Source: JANSWY01 sp965267245 (GTDB lineage: Bacteria > Bacteroidota > Bacteroidia > Cytophagales > Cyclobacteriaceae). Taken from it: a stretch of DNA of 64,000 bases. The DNA is taken from NCBI GenBank assembly GCA_965267245.1, contig OZ253939.1, forward strand, positions 3,472,001-3,536,000, read 5' to 3'. Below are positions 35,898 through 45,440 of this stretch, piece by piece (the first letter of the stretch is position 1; every line of letters starts with the position of its first letter). The notes beneath the pieces are model-generated. The model ran no database searches. It was given only the letters and a program-made list of their open reading frames with translations, and was not told where the DNA came from. The translations under genes were made by a program, and so were the position numbers.

Positions 35898-37736
35898 ATG
35901 TGTGGAATTGTTGCCTATCTGGGTAATCAAAGTGCGTACCCCATTATCATCAAGGGCTTAAAACGCCTGGAATACAGGGGCTATGACAGTGCGGGTATTG
36001 CTGTAATAAATGACCTTGAGATTGACACCTATAAGAAACAAGGAAAAGTAAATGACCTGGAAAATTTTGTAGGTGATTTGACTCCAAATGCCACAATAGG
36101 CATTGGTCATACGAGATGGGCCACACATGGTGAGCCTAGTGATAGAAATGCCCATCCACATTATTCTGCTAACAAAGACCTTGCTATTATTCACAATGGC
36201 ATCATTGAGAACTATGGGTCATTAAAAAAAGAATTAGAGGGAAAAGGATACATATTTGAGAGTGATACTGACACTGAAGTCCTAATTACCTTTATTCAGG
36301 ATATTCAAGATCAAAACAATTATGTACTTGAAGATGCTGTTAGAATCGCCTTAACAAAAGTGGTAGGAGCTTATGCGATTGCGATAATCAGCAAAAAAGA
36401 ACCAAGAAAATTAGTAGCTGCAAGAAAAGGCAGTCCACTGGTTATTGGTCTTGGAAACAATGAGTTTTTCATCGCTTCAGATGCTACACCCATTATTGAA
36501 TATACAAACGAAGTAGTTTACCTTAATGATGAAGAGATTGCAGTCATTACTGATGATGGTTTCTCCATTAAGAATACTAAAGATGTAGAACAAACTCCTT
36601 ATATCCACACTTTGGAGTTAGAGTTAGAAGCGATTGAAAAGGGAGGATATCCTCACTTTATGCTAAAGGAGATATTCGAGCAACCAGCCTCAATAGCAGA
36701 TTGCATGAGAGGTAGATTAAACGCCAAAGAAGGTCTTCTTACCCTTGGAGGCATTAGAAATTATTCAAATGCACTCATCCAGGCTGAAAGAATCGTTATT
36801 GTTGCTTGTGGAACTTCATGGCATGCAGGTCTTGTTGCAGAATATTTCATTGAGGAATTCTGCCGGATTCCTGTAGAAGTGGAATATGCTTCAGAATTTA
36901 GGTACAGAAACCCTGTAATAAAAGAAGGGGATATTGTGATAGCTATTTCTCAATCCGGAGAAACCGCTGATACATTGGCCGCCATTGAATTAGCGAAATC
37001 AAAAGGTGCAATAATATTCGGCGTGGTGAACACAGTTGGCTCTTCTATTTCAAGAGCAAGTCACGAGGGTGCCTATCTACATGCAGGTCCAGAAATCGGC
37101 GTGGCGAGTACCAAAGCTTTCACAGCTCAGTTGACAGTTTTGAGCATGATCGGATTGAGGGTTGCTCATCAGAAGGGCACAATCGCTGAAAGGAAATACA
37201 AAGAATTGCTCGTTGATCTGGAAACGATACCTGCAAAAGTCAAAAAAGCGCTGGAAACAAATGACCAGATTGAATACATTTCTGATTTATTCAAAGACGC
37301 CCGAAATTTTCTTTACCTGGGTAGGGGCTATAACTTCCCTGTGGCTTTGGAAGGCGCCTTAAAACTGAAAGAGATATCCTACATTCACGCTGAAGGTTAT
37401 CCGGCGGCAGAAATGAAGCATGGCCCAATTGCGCTTATCGACGAGGACATGCCTGTGGTTGTAATAGCCACAAGAGACAGCTCATATGATAAAATTGTAT
37501 CAAATATCCAGGAAGTAAAAGCAAGAAAAGGTGTAGTGATTGCTGTTGTAACTGAAGGAGATGTACTTATACCCAAAATGGCTGATTTTGTCATTGAAGT
37601 CCCAGCTACTCATGAATCTTTAATGCCATTGGTTTCAGTAATTCCATTACAATTACTATCTTATCATATCGCAGTTATGCGTGGGGCTAATGTTGACCAG
37701 CCTCGAAATTTGGCCAAATCAGTTACAGTAGAATAA
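35898..37736 (+). CDS. glmS: Glutamine-fructose-6-phosphate aminotransferase (isomerising)
   Basis: GlmS makes glucosamine-6-phosphate, the first step to UDP-GlcNAc. The 612-residue protein begins MCGIVAYLGNQSAYPI with the catalytic Cys2, has GHTRWATHGEPS in the glutaminase half, and two SIS isomerase domains with VACGTSWHAGLVAEY and SQSGETADTLAAIE. It ends QPRNLAKSVTVE, the standard C-terminus. I see no glmS ribozyme upstream: only 19 bases separate it from the DUF4270 gene, with a near-match -7 element TACTTTCG at 35889-35896. Confidence 0.97.
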   Translation: MCGIVAYLGNQSAYPIIIKGLKRLEYRGYDSAGIAVINDLEIDTYKKQGKVNDLENFVGDLTPNATIGIGHTRWATHGEPSDRNAHPHYSANKDLAIIHNGIIENYGSLKKELEGKGYIFESDTDTEVLITFIQDIQDQNNYVLEDAVRIALTKVVGAYAIAIISKKEPRKLVAARKGSPLVIGLGNNEFFIASDATPIIEYTNEVVYLNDEEIAVITDDGFSIKNTKDVEQTPYIHTLELELEAIEKGGYPHFMLKEIFEQPASIADCMRGRLNAKEGLLTLGGIRNYSNALIQAERIVIVACGTSWHAGLVAEYFIEEFCRIPVEVEYASEFRYRNPVIKEGDIVIAISQSGETADTLAAIELAKSKGAIIFGVVNTVGSSISRASHEGAYLHAGPEIGVASTKAFTAQLTVLSMIGLRVAHQKGTIAERKYKELLVDLETIPAKVKKALETNDQIEYISDLFKDARNFLYLGRGYNFPVALEGALKLKEISYIHAEGYPAAEMKHGPIALIDEDMPVVVIATRDSSYDKIVSNIQEVKARKGVVIAVVTEGDVLIPKMADFVIEVPATHESLMPLVSVIPLQLLSYHIAVMRGANVDQPRNLAKSVTVE

Positions 37737-37741
37737 TTTTA

Positions 37742-38119
37742 ATGAAACAACCTATTAACACCTCAAATGCACCTGCCCCAATCGGCCCTTATAATCAGGC
37801 TATCCTGGCAGGAAATACACTTTATGTTTCAGGTCAAATTGCAATTGATCCTGTAACAGGAAATTTACTGGCTGATGAGATAGATGCTGAAACCGTACAG
37901 GTCATGAAAAACATTCATGCTATTTTGGAAGAGGCTGGAATGGGCTTTGAAAATATTGTGAAGTGCAGCATTTTCATCAAAGACATGGGAGACTTTGTTA
38001 GAATTAATGAAGTCTACGGAAGGTACTTTGAGAATGAACCTCCTGCCAGAGAAACTGTTGAGGTTGCAGGTTTACCTAAAAATGTCAATGTAGAGATTTC
38101 CTGCATTGCTGTAAAATAA
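37742..38119 (+). CDS. ridA: RidA-family enamine/imine deaminase
   Basis: This 125-residue protein of the YjgF/YER057c/UK114 family has NAPAPIGPYNQAILAGNTLY, the substrate-loop segment and the C-terminal PPARETVEVAGLPKNVNVEI with its conserved Arg. RidA hydrolyses reactive enamines/imines released by PLP enzymes to 2-oxo acids and ammonia. It follows glmS by five bases and is likely cotranscribed. Confidence 0.93.
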   Translation: MKQPINTSNAPAPIGPYNQAILAGNTLYVSGQIAIDPVTGNLLADEIDAETVQVMKNIHAILEEAGMGFENIVKCSIFIKDMGDFVRINEVYGRYFENEPPARETVEVAGLPKNVNVEISCIAVK

Positions 38120-38174
38120 TCATAACCTTTCAACGAATTTTATCTCAGGTACCTGAAGGTGGCAAATATTTTTA

Positions 38175-38182
38175 TAGTTTTG
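38175..38182 (+). promoter_or_regulatory. gltX promoter -7 element
   Basis: TAGTTTTG matches TAnnTTTG, 22 bases before the gltX start. The -33 element is not clear. Confidence 0.45.
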
Positions 38183-38204
38183 CAACCCGAAAATTGAGAT
38201 AAAT

Positions 38205-39752
38205 ATGGCTGATGTACGTGTTAGATTCGCTCCTAGTCCAACTGGAGCACTTCATATTGGTGGTGTTAGAACAGCACTATACAATTATCTTTTCGCGAAG
38301 CAACACAATGGTAAATTCATACTGCGTATCGAGGATACGGACCAAACCAGGTATGTAAAAGGTGCGGAGGATTACATCAAAGAATCTTTAGAGTGGTGTG
38401 GTCTTGTAGCGGATGAAAGTCCATATGTAGGTGGTGAGGTTGGCCCCTATCGTCAGTCAGAAAGAAAAGAAATTTATGCCCAGTATGCCCAAAAACTACT
38501 GGGGAGTGGAAATGCATATTACGCTTTTGACACAGCTGAAGAGCTTGATGAAATGAGAGAGCGCCTGAAGGCTGCAAAAGTAAGCAATCAGCAATATAAC
38601 AGTATTACGAGAGAGCAGATGAAAAACTCTCTGACCCTTTCTGAAGATGAAGTACAATCTAGAATTGATTCAGGAGAACCCTATGTGATTCGATTAAAGG
38701 TTCCTGCTAAAGATGAAATCAGACTAAACGATATGATTCGCGGTTGGGTAAAAGTGCACTCAACTACCATTGACGATAAAATTATTTTGAAGTCTGATGG
38801 TATGCCAACATACCACCTGGCCAATGTAGTGGATGATCACTTAATGGGAATAACCCATGTGATTCGTGGAGAAGAATGGCTTCCTTCAGCTCCATTGCAT
38901 GTTCTTTTATACAGATATCTAGGCTGGGAAGATACCATGCCACAGTTTGCTCATCTGCCACTTATTTTGAAACCAAATGGTAATGGTAAATTAAGTAAAA
39001 GGGATGGAGATAAATTGGGCTTTCCTGTTTTTCCCATCAATGGTGAATTCCCAGGAAAAGATGGATCAAATGAACATTTCAGTGGTTTCAGAGAATCGGG
39101 GTACCTACCAGAAGCTCTGGTAAATTTTTTGGCTTTATTAGGTTGGAATCCTGGCACAGAAGAAGAGATTTTTGACCTCAATCAATTAATCAGTAGTTTC
39201 TCATTGGAAAAAATCCATAAAGGAGGTGCCAAATTTGATATAGAAAAAGCCCAATGGTTCAATCAACAATATCTTAAGGAGCTTCCTTTAGAGACACTTG
39301 GCCAATATTTAACAAGTGAAGCTGAACATAACAACGTCTCAATAGAGCTTGAAAATGCTAAGAAAATAGCTGAACTACTTCGTGAAAGGATCACCTTTAA
39401 AACAGATTTGTGGGAACAGGCACAAATTTTCTTTGAGTTACCTCAGACCTATGACGAAAAGGCGGTTAAGAAAAAATGGACACAGGAGGCAGTTGATGTA
39501 TTGACATCATACAAAGATGAGATTGGTAAAATTGACTCTTTGACTTCTTTAGTCGCCAAGGAACAATTGGAACAAATCACTGAAAAAATCGGTATAAGTA
39601 TAGGAAGGGTAATGCCTGCATTGCGATTATCTCTTACTGGTCAGGGTGGTGGCCCGGATTTGATGGCTATCATTGAAGTTTTGGGAAAAGACGAAGTAAT
39701 TAATAGAATATCTGTAGCAATTAAAGCATTGTCCGGACAAATAAAATCCTAG
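38205..39752 (+). CDS. gltX: Glutamyl-tRNA synthetase
   Basis: A class I aminoacyl-tRNA synthetase of 515 residues. It has the HIGH-type motif APSPTGALHIGGVRTALYNY, FILRIEDTDQTRY, and the KMSKS-type motif KLSKRDGD. It contains a short insertion after the KMSKS loop (about 275-290, FPVFPINGEFPGKDGSNEH) that I recall from Bacteroidota GltX. It charges tRNA-Glu, and possibly tRNA-Gln if an amidotransferase is present. A 65-residue gene follows four bases downstream. Confidence 0.97.
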   Translation: MADVRVRFAPSPTGALHIGGVRTALYNYLFAKQHNGKFILRIEDTDQTRYVKGAEDYIKESLEWCGLVADESPYVGGEVGPYRQSERKEIYAQYAQKLLGSGNAYYAFDTAEELDEMRERLKAAKVSNQQYNSITREQMKNSLTLSEDEVQSRIDSGEPYVIRLKVPAKDEIRLNDMIRGWVKVHSTTIDDKIILKSDGMPTYHLANVVDDHLMGITHVIRGEEWLPSAPLHVLLYRYLGWEDTMPQFAHLPLILKPNGNGKLSKRDGDKLGFPVFPINGEFPGKDGSNEHFSGFRESGYLPEALVNFLALLGWNPGTEEEIFDLNQLISSFSLEKIHKGGAKFDIEKAQWFNQQYLKELPLETLGQYLTSEAEHNNVSIELENAKKIAELLRERITFKTDLWEQAQIFFELPQTYDEKAVKKKWTQEAVDVLTSYKDEIGKIDSLTSLVAKEQLEQITEKIGISIGRVMPALRLSLTGQGGGPDLMAIIEVLGKDEVINRISVAIKALSGQIKS

Positions 39753-39756
39753 GATT

Positions 39757-39954
39757 ATGCCTAAAAAGAAAGAAAATAAGAAACCGAAAGTAAACGAAGA
39801 GTTAGAAGGTTTTGATATCAAGATCGATAGTTTTGGTCAATTACAAACCAGCTATGATATTGACAATATCAACAAATTCCTAAACAAACATGTAGACGAT
39901 AAAAAGCTACGTGACAGGGATGATATAGAGGATGATAGTGAGAAGGCTCAATGA
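39757..39954 (+). CDS. Small charged protein after gltX, function unknown
   Basis: This 65-residue, highly charged protein has a basic start (PKKKENKKPKVNEELEGF), a central region IKIDSFGQLQTSYDIDNINK and an acidic end (RDRDDIEDDSEKAQ). No signal or membrane segment. It lies four bases after gltX, which supports cotranscription. It looks like a conserved Bacteroidota short protein, but I can assign no function. Its last seven bases overlap the convergent methyltransferase gene. Confidence 0.7.
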   Translation: MPKKKENKKPKVNEELEGFDIKIDSFGQLQTSYDIDNINKFLNKHVDDKKLRDRDDIEDDSEKAQ

Positions 39955-40529
39955 AACATTTTAGGAACTAGAGCCGGAACTCTTTTTCTATATTCCAGAT
40001 AGTATACACCAAATTTCTTTACTAGTTTTCGTTCTTCAAAATGAATACCTACCGGTAAGTACAGCAACATTGCTATCAATGCTACCAGACTGACCATTTT
40101 TGGAATAAAAAGAAAAAAACCAATAAATATTAGAATTGTGGCGCTGTATAAGGGATGCCTGATTTTTGACTGAATGCCCTTTGTAATCAATTGGGATTCC
40201 ATAAAACGGTCATCTATACTAAGAAACTCCATAAGTGAATAATTCCGAAAAGCAATTCTCCCAAGTATTACTCCATAGGTAGTAGACACCATTGCCAGGA
40301 ACCTTAACCAGTTAGAATTTGGCAATAATTCTATTGACTCCACAATTGCCATCCAATAAAACAATAGAACAAATCCAATTGTACTTAGGATAGAATAAAT
40401 GACCCTCCAGACATGTAGTGAAACTCCTGTGTTTCGCACTCTCACTTTCATCCAATCACTTATCAAGAAACTATGTAATCCATAGTAAATCAACCAGGTT
40501 ACCAAAATGGCGAGATGTTCCTGTATCAT
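39948..40529 (-). CDS. Isoprenylcysteine-methyltransferase-like (PEMT/NnrU-type) membrane protein
   Basis: This 193-residue membrane protein has about five helices and the ICMT/PEMT signature in its C-terminal half: SKIRHPLYSATILIFIG, then HFEERKLVKKFGVYYLEYRK and a VPALVP end. Bacterial members are probable SAM-dependent methyltransferases of lipids or small molecules, with substrates mostly unknown. It is convergent with the small gene after gltX and divergent from the dehydrogenase gene at 40595. Confidence 0.82.
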   Translation of the reverse strand: MIQEHLAILVTWLIYYGLHSFLISDWMKVRVRNTGVSLHVWRVIYSILSTIGFVLLFYWMAIVESIELLPNSNWLRFLAMVSTTYGVILGRIAFRNYSLMEFLSIDDRFMESQLITKGIQSKIRHPLYSATILIFIGFFLFIPKMVSLVALIAMLLYLPVGIHFEERKLVKKFGVYYLEYRKRVPALVPKMFH

Positions 40530-40544
40530 TCGGAATAGAAATAT

Positions 40545-40552
40545 TATTTTTG
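40545..40552 (+). promoter_or_regulatory. -7 element of LYS1/alanine-dehydrogenase-like gene
   Basis: TATTTTTG matches TAnnTTTG, 43 bases before the start codon at 40595. Confidence 0.45.
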
Positions 40553-40594
40553 CGCCTCAAAATAAACAATATTAAACACGCTTAATCATTAATT

Positions 40595-41809
40595 ATGGCA
40601 AACATCAAATTTGGAATTATCAGAGAGGGTAAAGTTCCCATTGACAAAAGAGTCCCTATTACTCCAGAGCAAGCAAGAGAGATTATGGAGAAATATGATC
40701 ATGTTCAGGTGGTTTGCCAAAAAAGCGATATCCGATGCTACGATGATGAAGATTATGAAAAAGAAGGCATTGAGCTCGTAGACGACTTGTCTGATTGCGA
40801 CGTGATCTTTGGCGTGAAGGAGGTTCCAATCCCAAATCTACTGGCAAATAAGACATTCTTCTTCTTTTCGCACACAATAAAGGAGCAGGATTACAATAGG
40901 GATTTGCTTCAGGCAATTGTCAAAAATAAAATCCGACTCATAGATTACGAGACCCTTGTGGATGAAAATAATCAAAGAGTAATTGCATTCGGAAGGTATG
41001 CCGGAATTGTGGGTGCTTATAATGGCATATGGGCCTATGGAAAGAGATATAACCTTTTTAAGATTAGGCGAGCCAACGAATGTTTCGACCTGGAAGATCT
41101 TAAAACAGAATTCAGCAAAGTGAAGCTTCCTCCGATTAAAATCGTAGTAACAGGTGGGGGTAGAGTGGCTAAAGGTGCTATGGAGGTTTTATTTGGAATG
41201 GGAATTCGGAAAGTAACACCTTCAGATTTTTTGTCAGAAAGGTTTAACGAACCAGTATTTACTCAATTAAGTTCGAGAGATTATAACAAGCGTATTGATG
41301 GCCAGGATTTCAACAGACATCACTTTTTTGATCACCCATATGATTACGAAGGTGACTTTCTTAAATACGCCAGAGTATCTGATGTACTAATTGCCAGTGC
41401 TTACTGGGATCCAAAAGCTCCAAAGTTGTTTGATAGAAAGGATGCTGTTAAAAATGATTTTGAGCTGAGAATCATTGCAGATATCACTTGCGACATCAAT
41501 GGATCTATTCCAAGTACAGTACGCCCCACAACAATTGACGACCCGATCTATGACTACAATCCTACAGAAGGCCTGGAAGAACCTGCTCTATCAGAGGAAG
41601 GTAATATTACCGTGATGGCTGTAGATAATTTACCTTGTGAATTACCAAGAGATGCGTCAAGAGATTTTGGCAGAATGTTAATTGACAATGTATTGGACGC
41701 CTTACTAGGTGAGGATGAGCATGATCTAATCAAAAATGCTACCATTACACAGGATGGCGTGTTAACAGATAAGTATAACTATCTACAGGATTACCTGGAC
41801 GGAAAATAA
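40595..41809 (+). CDS. LYS1 / alanine-dehydrogenase-like NAD(P)-dependent oxidoreductase
   Basis: This 404-residue enzyme has the N-terminal AlaDH/PNT domain (GIIREGKVPIDKRVPITPEQ, with the FGVKEVPIPNLL strand) and a Rossmann domain with KIVVTGGGRVAKGAMEVL. The C-terminal part (MAVDNLPCELPRDASRDFG) is characteristic of the saccharopine dehydrogenase (L-lysine-forming) group, not of alanine dehydrogenase. It probably acts on an amino acid or imino-acid conjugate with NAD. In a DAP-pathway bacterium (dapF is present) the reaction may be lysine degradation or something different. The gene is monocistronic and ends at a bidirectional terminator. Confidence 0.85.
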   Translation: MANIKFGIIREGKVPIDKRVPITPEQAREIMEKYDHVQVVCQKSDIRCYDDEDYEKEGIELVDDLSDCDVIFGVKEVPIPNLLANKTFFFFSHTIKEQDYNRDLLQAIVKNKIRLIDYETLVDENNQRVIAFGRYAGIVGAYNGIWAYGKRYNLFKIRRANECFDLEDLKTEFSKVKLPPIKIVVTGGGRVAKGAMEVLFGMGIRKVTPSDFLSERFNEPVFTQLSSRDYNKRIDGQDFNRHHFFDHPYDYEGDFLKYARVSDVLIASAYWDPKAPKLFDRKDAVKNDFELRIIADITCDINGSIPSTVRPTTIDDPIYDYNPTEGLEEPALSEEGNITVMAVDNLPCELPRDASRDFGRMLIDNVLDALLGEDEHDLIKNATITQDGVLTDKYNYLQDYLDGK

Positions 41810-41813
41810 TGAC

Positions 41814-41853
41814 ATAAAAAAAGCCGTCATTTCAAAAATGACGGCTTCCTATA
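41814..41853. terminator. Bidirectional terminator between dehydrogenase and rho
   Basis: AAGCCGTCATTT (41821-41832) pairs with AAATGACGGCTT (41836-41847), a 12-base stem. On the minus strand it is followed by seven T, and on the plus strand by TCCTATATTTTT, so it serves both converging genes. Confidence 0.92.
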
Positions 41854-41866
41854 TTTTTAGATATTT

Positions 41867-43453
41867 CTATCCATTCATTGAAATCAAAAACTCTTCATTG
41901 TTTCGAGTTCCTTTCATTTTACTAAGTAAGAACTCCATAGCTTCTACAGAAGTCATATCAGACATGAATTTTCTTAGAATCCACACCCTTGACAACTCCT
42001 CTTTGTCCATGAGAAGATCTTCTCTTCTGGTTCCTGAAGCTGGCACATCGATAGCAGGGTAAACTCTTTTGTTGGATAATTTTCTATCCAATTGAAGTTC
42101 CATGTTACCTGTTCCTTTGAATTCCTCAAAGATAACTTCGTCCATTTTAGAACCAGTTTCAATCAGGGCAGTTGCGATAATGGTCAAAGAACCACCATTT
42201 TCCACATTTCTTGCTGCTCCAAAGAATCTTTTCGGTTTATGAAGTGCGTTAGCATCCACACCACCAGAAAGTATCTTACCTGATGACGGGACAACAGTAT
42301 TGTGTGCTCTCGCTAAACGTGTGATAGAGTCAAGAAGAATCACTACATCATGACCACATTCTACCATTCTCTTTGCTTTCTCGAGCACCATGTTGGCAAC
42401 TTTCACGTGTCTATCCGCTTGCTCATCAAATGTAGAAGCAATTACTTCTGCCTTTACACTTCTTGCCATATCTGTTACCTCTTCAGGCCTCTCATCGATA
42501 AGGAGGATCATCAGGTAACATTCTGGGTGGTTTTTAGCAATTGCATTGGCTACATTTTTCAAAAGAACCGTTTTACCAGTCTTTGGCTGTGCCACAATCA
42601 TACCCCTTTGTCCTTTACCAATAGGTGCAAAAAGATCCAAGATTCTTGTAGAATAATTTCCTGGATCAGAACTAAGGTTTAATTTTTCTTCCGGGAAAAG
42701 TGGTGTTAGGTATTCAAAAGAAACTCTGTCTCTGATCTCTTCAGTGGTTTTTCCATTTACGGACTCCACTCTCAACAGAGCAAAATACTTTTCACCATCT
42801 TTTGGAGGCCTTATCTGGCCTTTAACGGTATCACCTGTTTTCAAACCAAATAATTTGATCTGTGAAGGTGAAACATAAATATCATCCGGACTTGCCAAGT
42901 AGTTATAATCACTGGATCTTAAGAATCCATAACCATCCTGCATGATCTCTAAAACACCTTCGTTTTCAATAATGCCATCAAACTCTTTGATGTTGGCATT
43001 ATGTTGTGCTTTTTTGGATTTGTGCTCCTGCTTAGGAGATGGCTTTTCATCAGAATCTCTTTTCTCTTCTTTTTTAGAGCCGTTGTTTGATGAGCTACCA
43101 TTTTGAGCAGTCTTGGCATTCTTTTCAGCCGGTTGTTTCTGCTCTTTCTTTTCTTGCTTTTCTTGCTTGGGTTCCTCAGTTGCTGTTTCAGCTACATTGA
43201 CCCTTTTTCTAGACCTCTTCTGAGGTTTTTCTTTCTTTTCTTCGGGCTTATCTTCTTTTTTCTCCGCGGATTCTCCAGAAAGCTGAGACTTCACTTTGTT
43301 TATCTCACTGTCAGGCAATGTAGCCTGGTGGTCGAGAATCTCATATACCAAATCTTTCTTTGGCAATTTCTTGAAATTCTTCATTCCCAGCCCTTCTGCT
43401 ATCTCTCTCAATTCAGACAAAAGCCGAATATTCAGATCATCAATGTTGTACAT
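41867..43453 (-). CDS. rho: Transcription termination factor Rho with N-terminal extension
   Basis: Rho is a hexameric RNA-dependent ATPase that terminates transcription. At 528 residues it is about 110 longer than E. coli Rho; the extra part is a Lys/Glu/Gln-rich region (about 55-155) between the N-terminal SAP-like helix (LNIRLLSELREIAEGLGMKN) and the RNA-binding domain (EGVLEIMQDGYGFLRSSDYN). The P-loop AQPKTGKTVLLKN, VILLDSITRLARAHN and the Q-loop region SGGVDANALHKPKRFFGAAR are intact. Such insertions are common in Bacteroidota and Actinobacteria Rho and may add RNA contacts. Confidence 0.96.
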   Translation of the reverse strand: MYNIDDLNIRLLSELREIAEGLGMKNFKKLPKKDLVYEILDHQATLPDSEINKVKSQLSGESAEKKEDKPEEKKEKPQKRSRKRVNVAETATEEPKQEKQEKKEQKQPAEKNAKTAQNGSSSNNGSKKEEKRDSDEKPSPKQEHKSKKAQHNANIKEFDGIIENEGVLEIMQDGYGFLRSSDYNYLASPDDIYVSPSQIKLFGLKTGDTVKGQIRPPKDGEKYFALLRVESVNGKTTEEIRDRVSFEYLTPLFPEEKLNLSSDPGNYSTRILDLFAPIGKGQRGMIVAQPKTGKTVLLKNVANAIAKNHPECYLMILLIDERPEEVTDMARSVKAEVIASTFDEQADRHVKVANMVLEKAKRMVECGHDVVILLDSITRLARAHNTVVPSSGKILSGGVDANALHKPKRFFGAARNVENGGSLTIIATALIETGSKMDEVIFEEFKGTGNMELQLDRKLSNKRVYPAIDVPASGTRREDLLMDKEELSRVWILRKFMSDMTSVEAMEFLLSKMKGTRNNEEFLISMNG

Positions 43454-43677
43454 AAATTATATTGAGTGGTATTTCGAAATGAAATGTTTGTTATTGAAAT
43501 ATTACTATTAAGAAAAAATGTTTTGCATGTGAAAGAACCTACTTGAAAGAGATTCTTTTATGATATGACCTCACAATATTAGATGAATACCAATTATTTC
43601 ACAAATTATTCTTCACAATAATTGCCATAACGGCCTGAGTATTCTCATATTTTTTAAGGAAAAGTTACGGAATCACT

Positions 43678-43685
43678 TACTTTTG
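43678..43685 (+). promoter_or_regulatory. serS promoter -7 element
   Basis: TACTTTTG matches TAnnTTTG, 38 bases upstream of the serS start. The rest of the 269-base rho-serS gap shows nothing further to me. Confidence 0.45.
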
Positions 43686-43722
43686 CCCAGATTTTAATCA
43701 CAAAGAATTTATATATATAACA

Positions 43723-45000
43723 ATGCTACTACCTGCTGATATCAAAGCCAACAGAGACGTTTTCATAGAAAGGTTAAAAAAACGCGGTTTAGAAGATATT
43801 GGATCTTCCCTTGATCTCATTGTTAAGCTGGATGATGACCGAAAGGAAAAACAACAACAATTAGACAATACTCTTTCTGAAGCTAATAATTCAGCTAAGA
43901 AGATTGGGCTATTGATGAAGGAAGGCAAAAAGGAAGAAGCAGAAGGCATTAAGGCCAAAGCCAGTGAGTTGAGAGAAACGGGCAAATCTTTATCCAATGA
44001 ACTAAGTGAAATAGAAGCAAAACTGCAACAGGAGCTATACAATGTGCCTAATGTTCCGCATGATTCTGTCCCTGCTGGAAAAAGTGAGGATGATAATGAA
44101 GTTGTTTTTCAGGTAGATCATTTACCTGAATTACCTGAAACAGCCAAACCACACTGGGAATTGATCAAGGATTATGACATCATTGACTTTGAATTAGGCA
44201 ATAAGGTAACGGGTGCAGGATTTCCATTTTACAAAAAAGAAGGTGCAAGGCTAATTCGCTCTTTAGTCAATTATTTCCTTGATCAGGCTGCTGACGCTGG
44301 ATACGCTGAAGTTCAGCCCCCACTATTGGTAAATGAGGATTCCGGCTATGGTACCGGACAGTTACCTGATAAGGAAGGGCAAATGTATCATGTTACGGTT
44401 GATGATCTCTATTTAATCCCTACAGCTGAAGTACCAATCACTAATATTTATAGAGATGTAATTGTGGATGAGAACGATTTCCCGATCAAACATGTAGGAT
44501 ATACACCCTGTTTCAGAAGAGAAGCAGGTTCATGGGGAGCCCATGTTCGTGGATTGAACAGGCTGCATCAATTTGACAAAGTGGAAATTGTTCAATTGCA
44601 GCACCCGGATAAAAGCTATGAGACCCTTGACGAAATGGTAAGCCATGTAGAAGGGTTAATCAAAAACCTGAATTTACCTTACAGAATCCTAAGGTTGTGT
44701 GGAGGCGATCTTGGCTTTACTTCTGCGCTTACCTATGATTTTGAAGTGTATTCTGCCGCTCAGAAAAGATGGTTGGAAGTGAGTTCTGTAAGTAATTTTG
44801 AAACCTTCCAGGCTAATAGGCTCAAATTGAGGTTCAAGGATAGCAATAAGAAGAAGCAACTGGCGCATACTTTAAATGGTAGTGCTCTGGCAATACCAAG
44901 AATACTCGCCGCTTTATTGGAGAATAATCAAACTGAAGAAGGCATCACCATTCCAGAAGTCCTAAGAAACTATACTGGATTTGACAAAATCTCCAAATAA
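43723..45000 (+). CDS. serS: Seryl-tRNA synthetase
   Basis: A class II synthetase of 425 residues, normal length. It has an N-terminal long coiled-coil arm (about 30-105, rich in K/E/A) that binds the tRNA-Ser variable arm, then motif 2 TPCFRREAGSWGAHVRGLNR and motif 3 NGSALAIPRILAALLENNQ. The start MLLPADIKANRDVFIERLKK is typical. The stop codon overlaps the start of the acetyltransferase gene (TAATG). Confidence 0.97.
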   Translation: MLLPADIKANRDVFIERLKKRGLEDIGSSLDLIVKLDDDRKEKQQQLDNTLSEANNSAKKIGLLMKEGKKEEAEGIKAKASELRETGKSLSNELSEIEAKLQQELYNVPNVPHDSVPAGKSEDDNEVVFQVDHLPELPETAKPHWELIKDYDIIDFELGNKVTGAGFPFYKKEGARLIRSLVNYFLDQAADAGYAEVQPPLLVNEDSGYGTGQLPDKEGQMYHVTVDDLYLIPTAEVPITNIYRDVIVDENDFPIKHVGYTPCFRREAGSWGAHVRGLNRLHQFDKVEIVQLQHPDKSYETLDEMVSHVEGLIKNLNLPYRILRLCGGDLGFTSALTYDFEVYSAAQKRWLEVSSVSNFETFQANRLKLRFKDSNKKKQLAHTLNGSALAIPRILAALLENNQTEEGITIPEVLRNYTGFDKISK

Positions 45001-45440
45001 TGATCAGAAAAGGAACAAAGCAGGATTTACCTCAGGTATTTGAACTAGTCAAAGAGCTTGCCCAATATGAGAATGCCATTCATGAAGTAGAAAATTCCAT
45101 AGAGGGCATGGAGGCTGATGGTTTTGGGGATAATCCTGCATTCCAATTCCTGGTAGCAGAAGAGAACAATAAGATCATAGGTACCGCTATTTACTATTTC
45201 AGGTATAGTACATGGAAGGGAAAGCGACTTTACTTGGAGGACATTGTAGTCAATGAGGAGATGAGAGGAAAAGGCATTGGCAAAGAATTATTTGACCAGA
45301 CCATTGAAGAAGCAAAATCCGCCAATTGTACCGGAATGATGTGGCAGGTCCTTGACTGGAATGAACCTGCAATCAACTTTTACAAAAAATACAAAACCAG
45401 ATTTGAAGAAGAATGGGTGAATTGTCACCTGGATTTTTAA
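45000..45440 (+). CDS. GNAT-family N-acetyltransferase
   Basis: This 146-residue GNAT enzyme has the acetyl-CoA loop EMRGKGIGKELFDQTIEEAK and the C-terminal WNEPAINFYKKYKTRFEEEW. It most resembles the diamine (spermidine/SSAT-like) or amino-acid acetyltransferases. It starts within the serS stop codon (TAATG) and is thus cotranslated. Its end overlaps by four bases the convergent membrane protein gene. The substrate is not predictable. Confidence 0.9.
   Translation: MIRKGTKQDLPQVFELVKELAQYENAIHEVENSIEGMEADGFGDNPAFQFLVAEENNKIIGTAIYYFRYSTWKGKRLYLEDIVVNEEMRGKGIGKELFDQTIEEAKSANCTGMMWQVLDWNEPAINFYKKYKTRFEEEWVNCHLDF

Noticed and set aside
40595..41809. Assignment as alanine dehydrogenase (ald)
   Set aside because: The N-terminal domain fits, but the C-terminal half matches the LYS1-type group, so I left the gene symbol empty.
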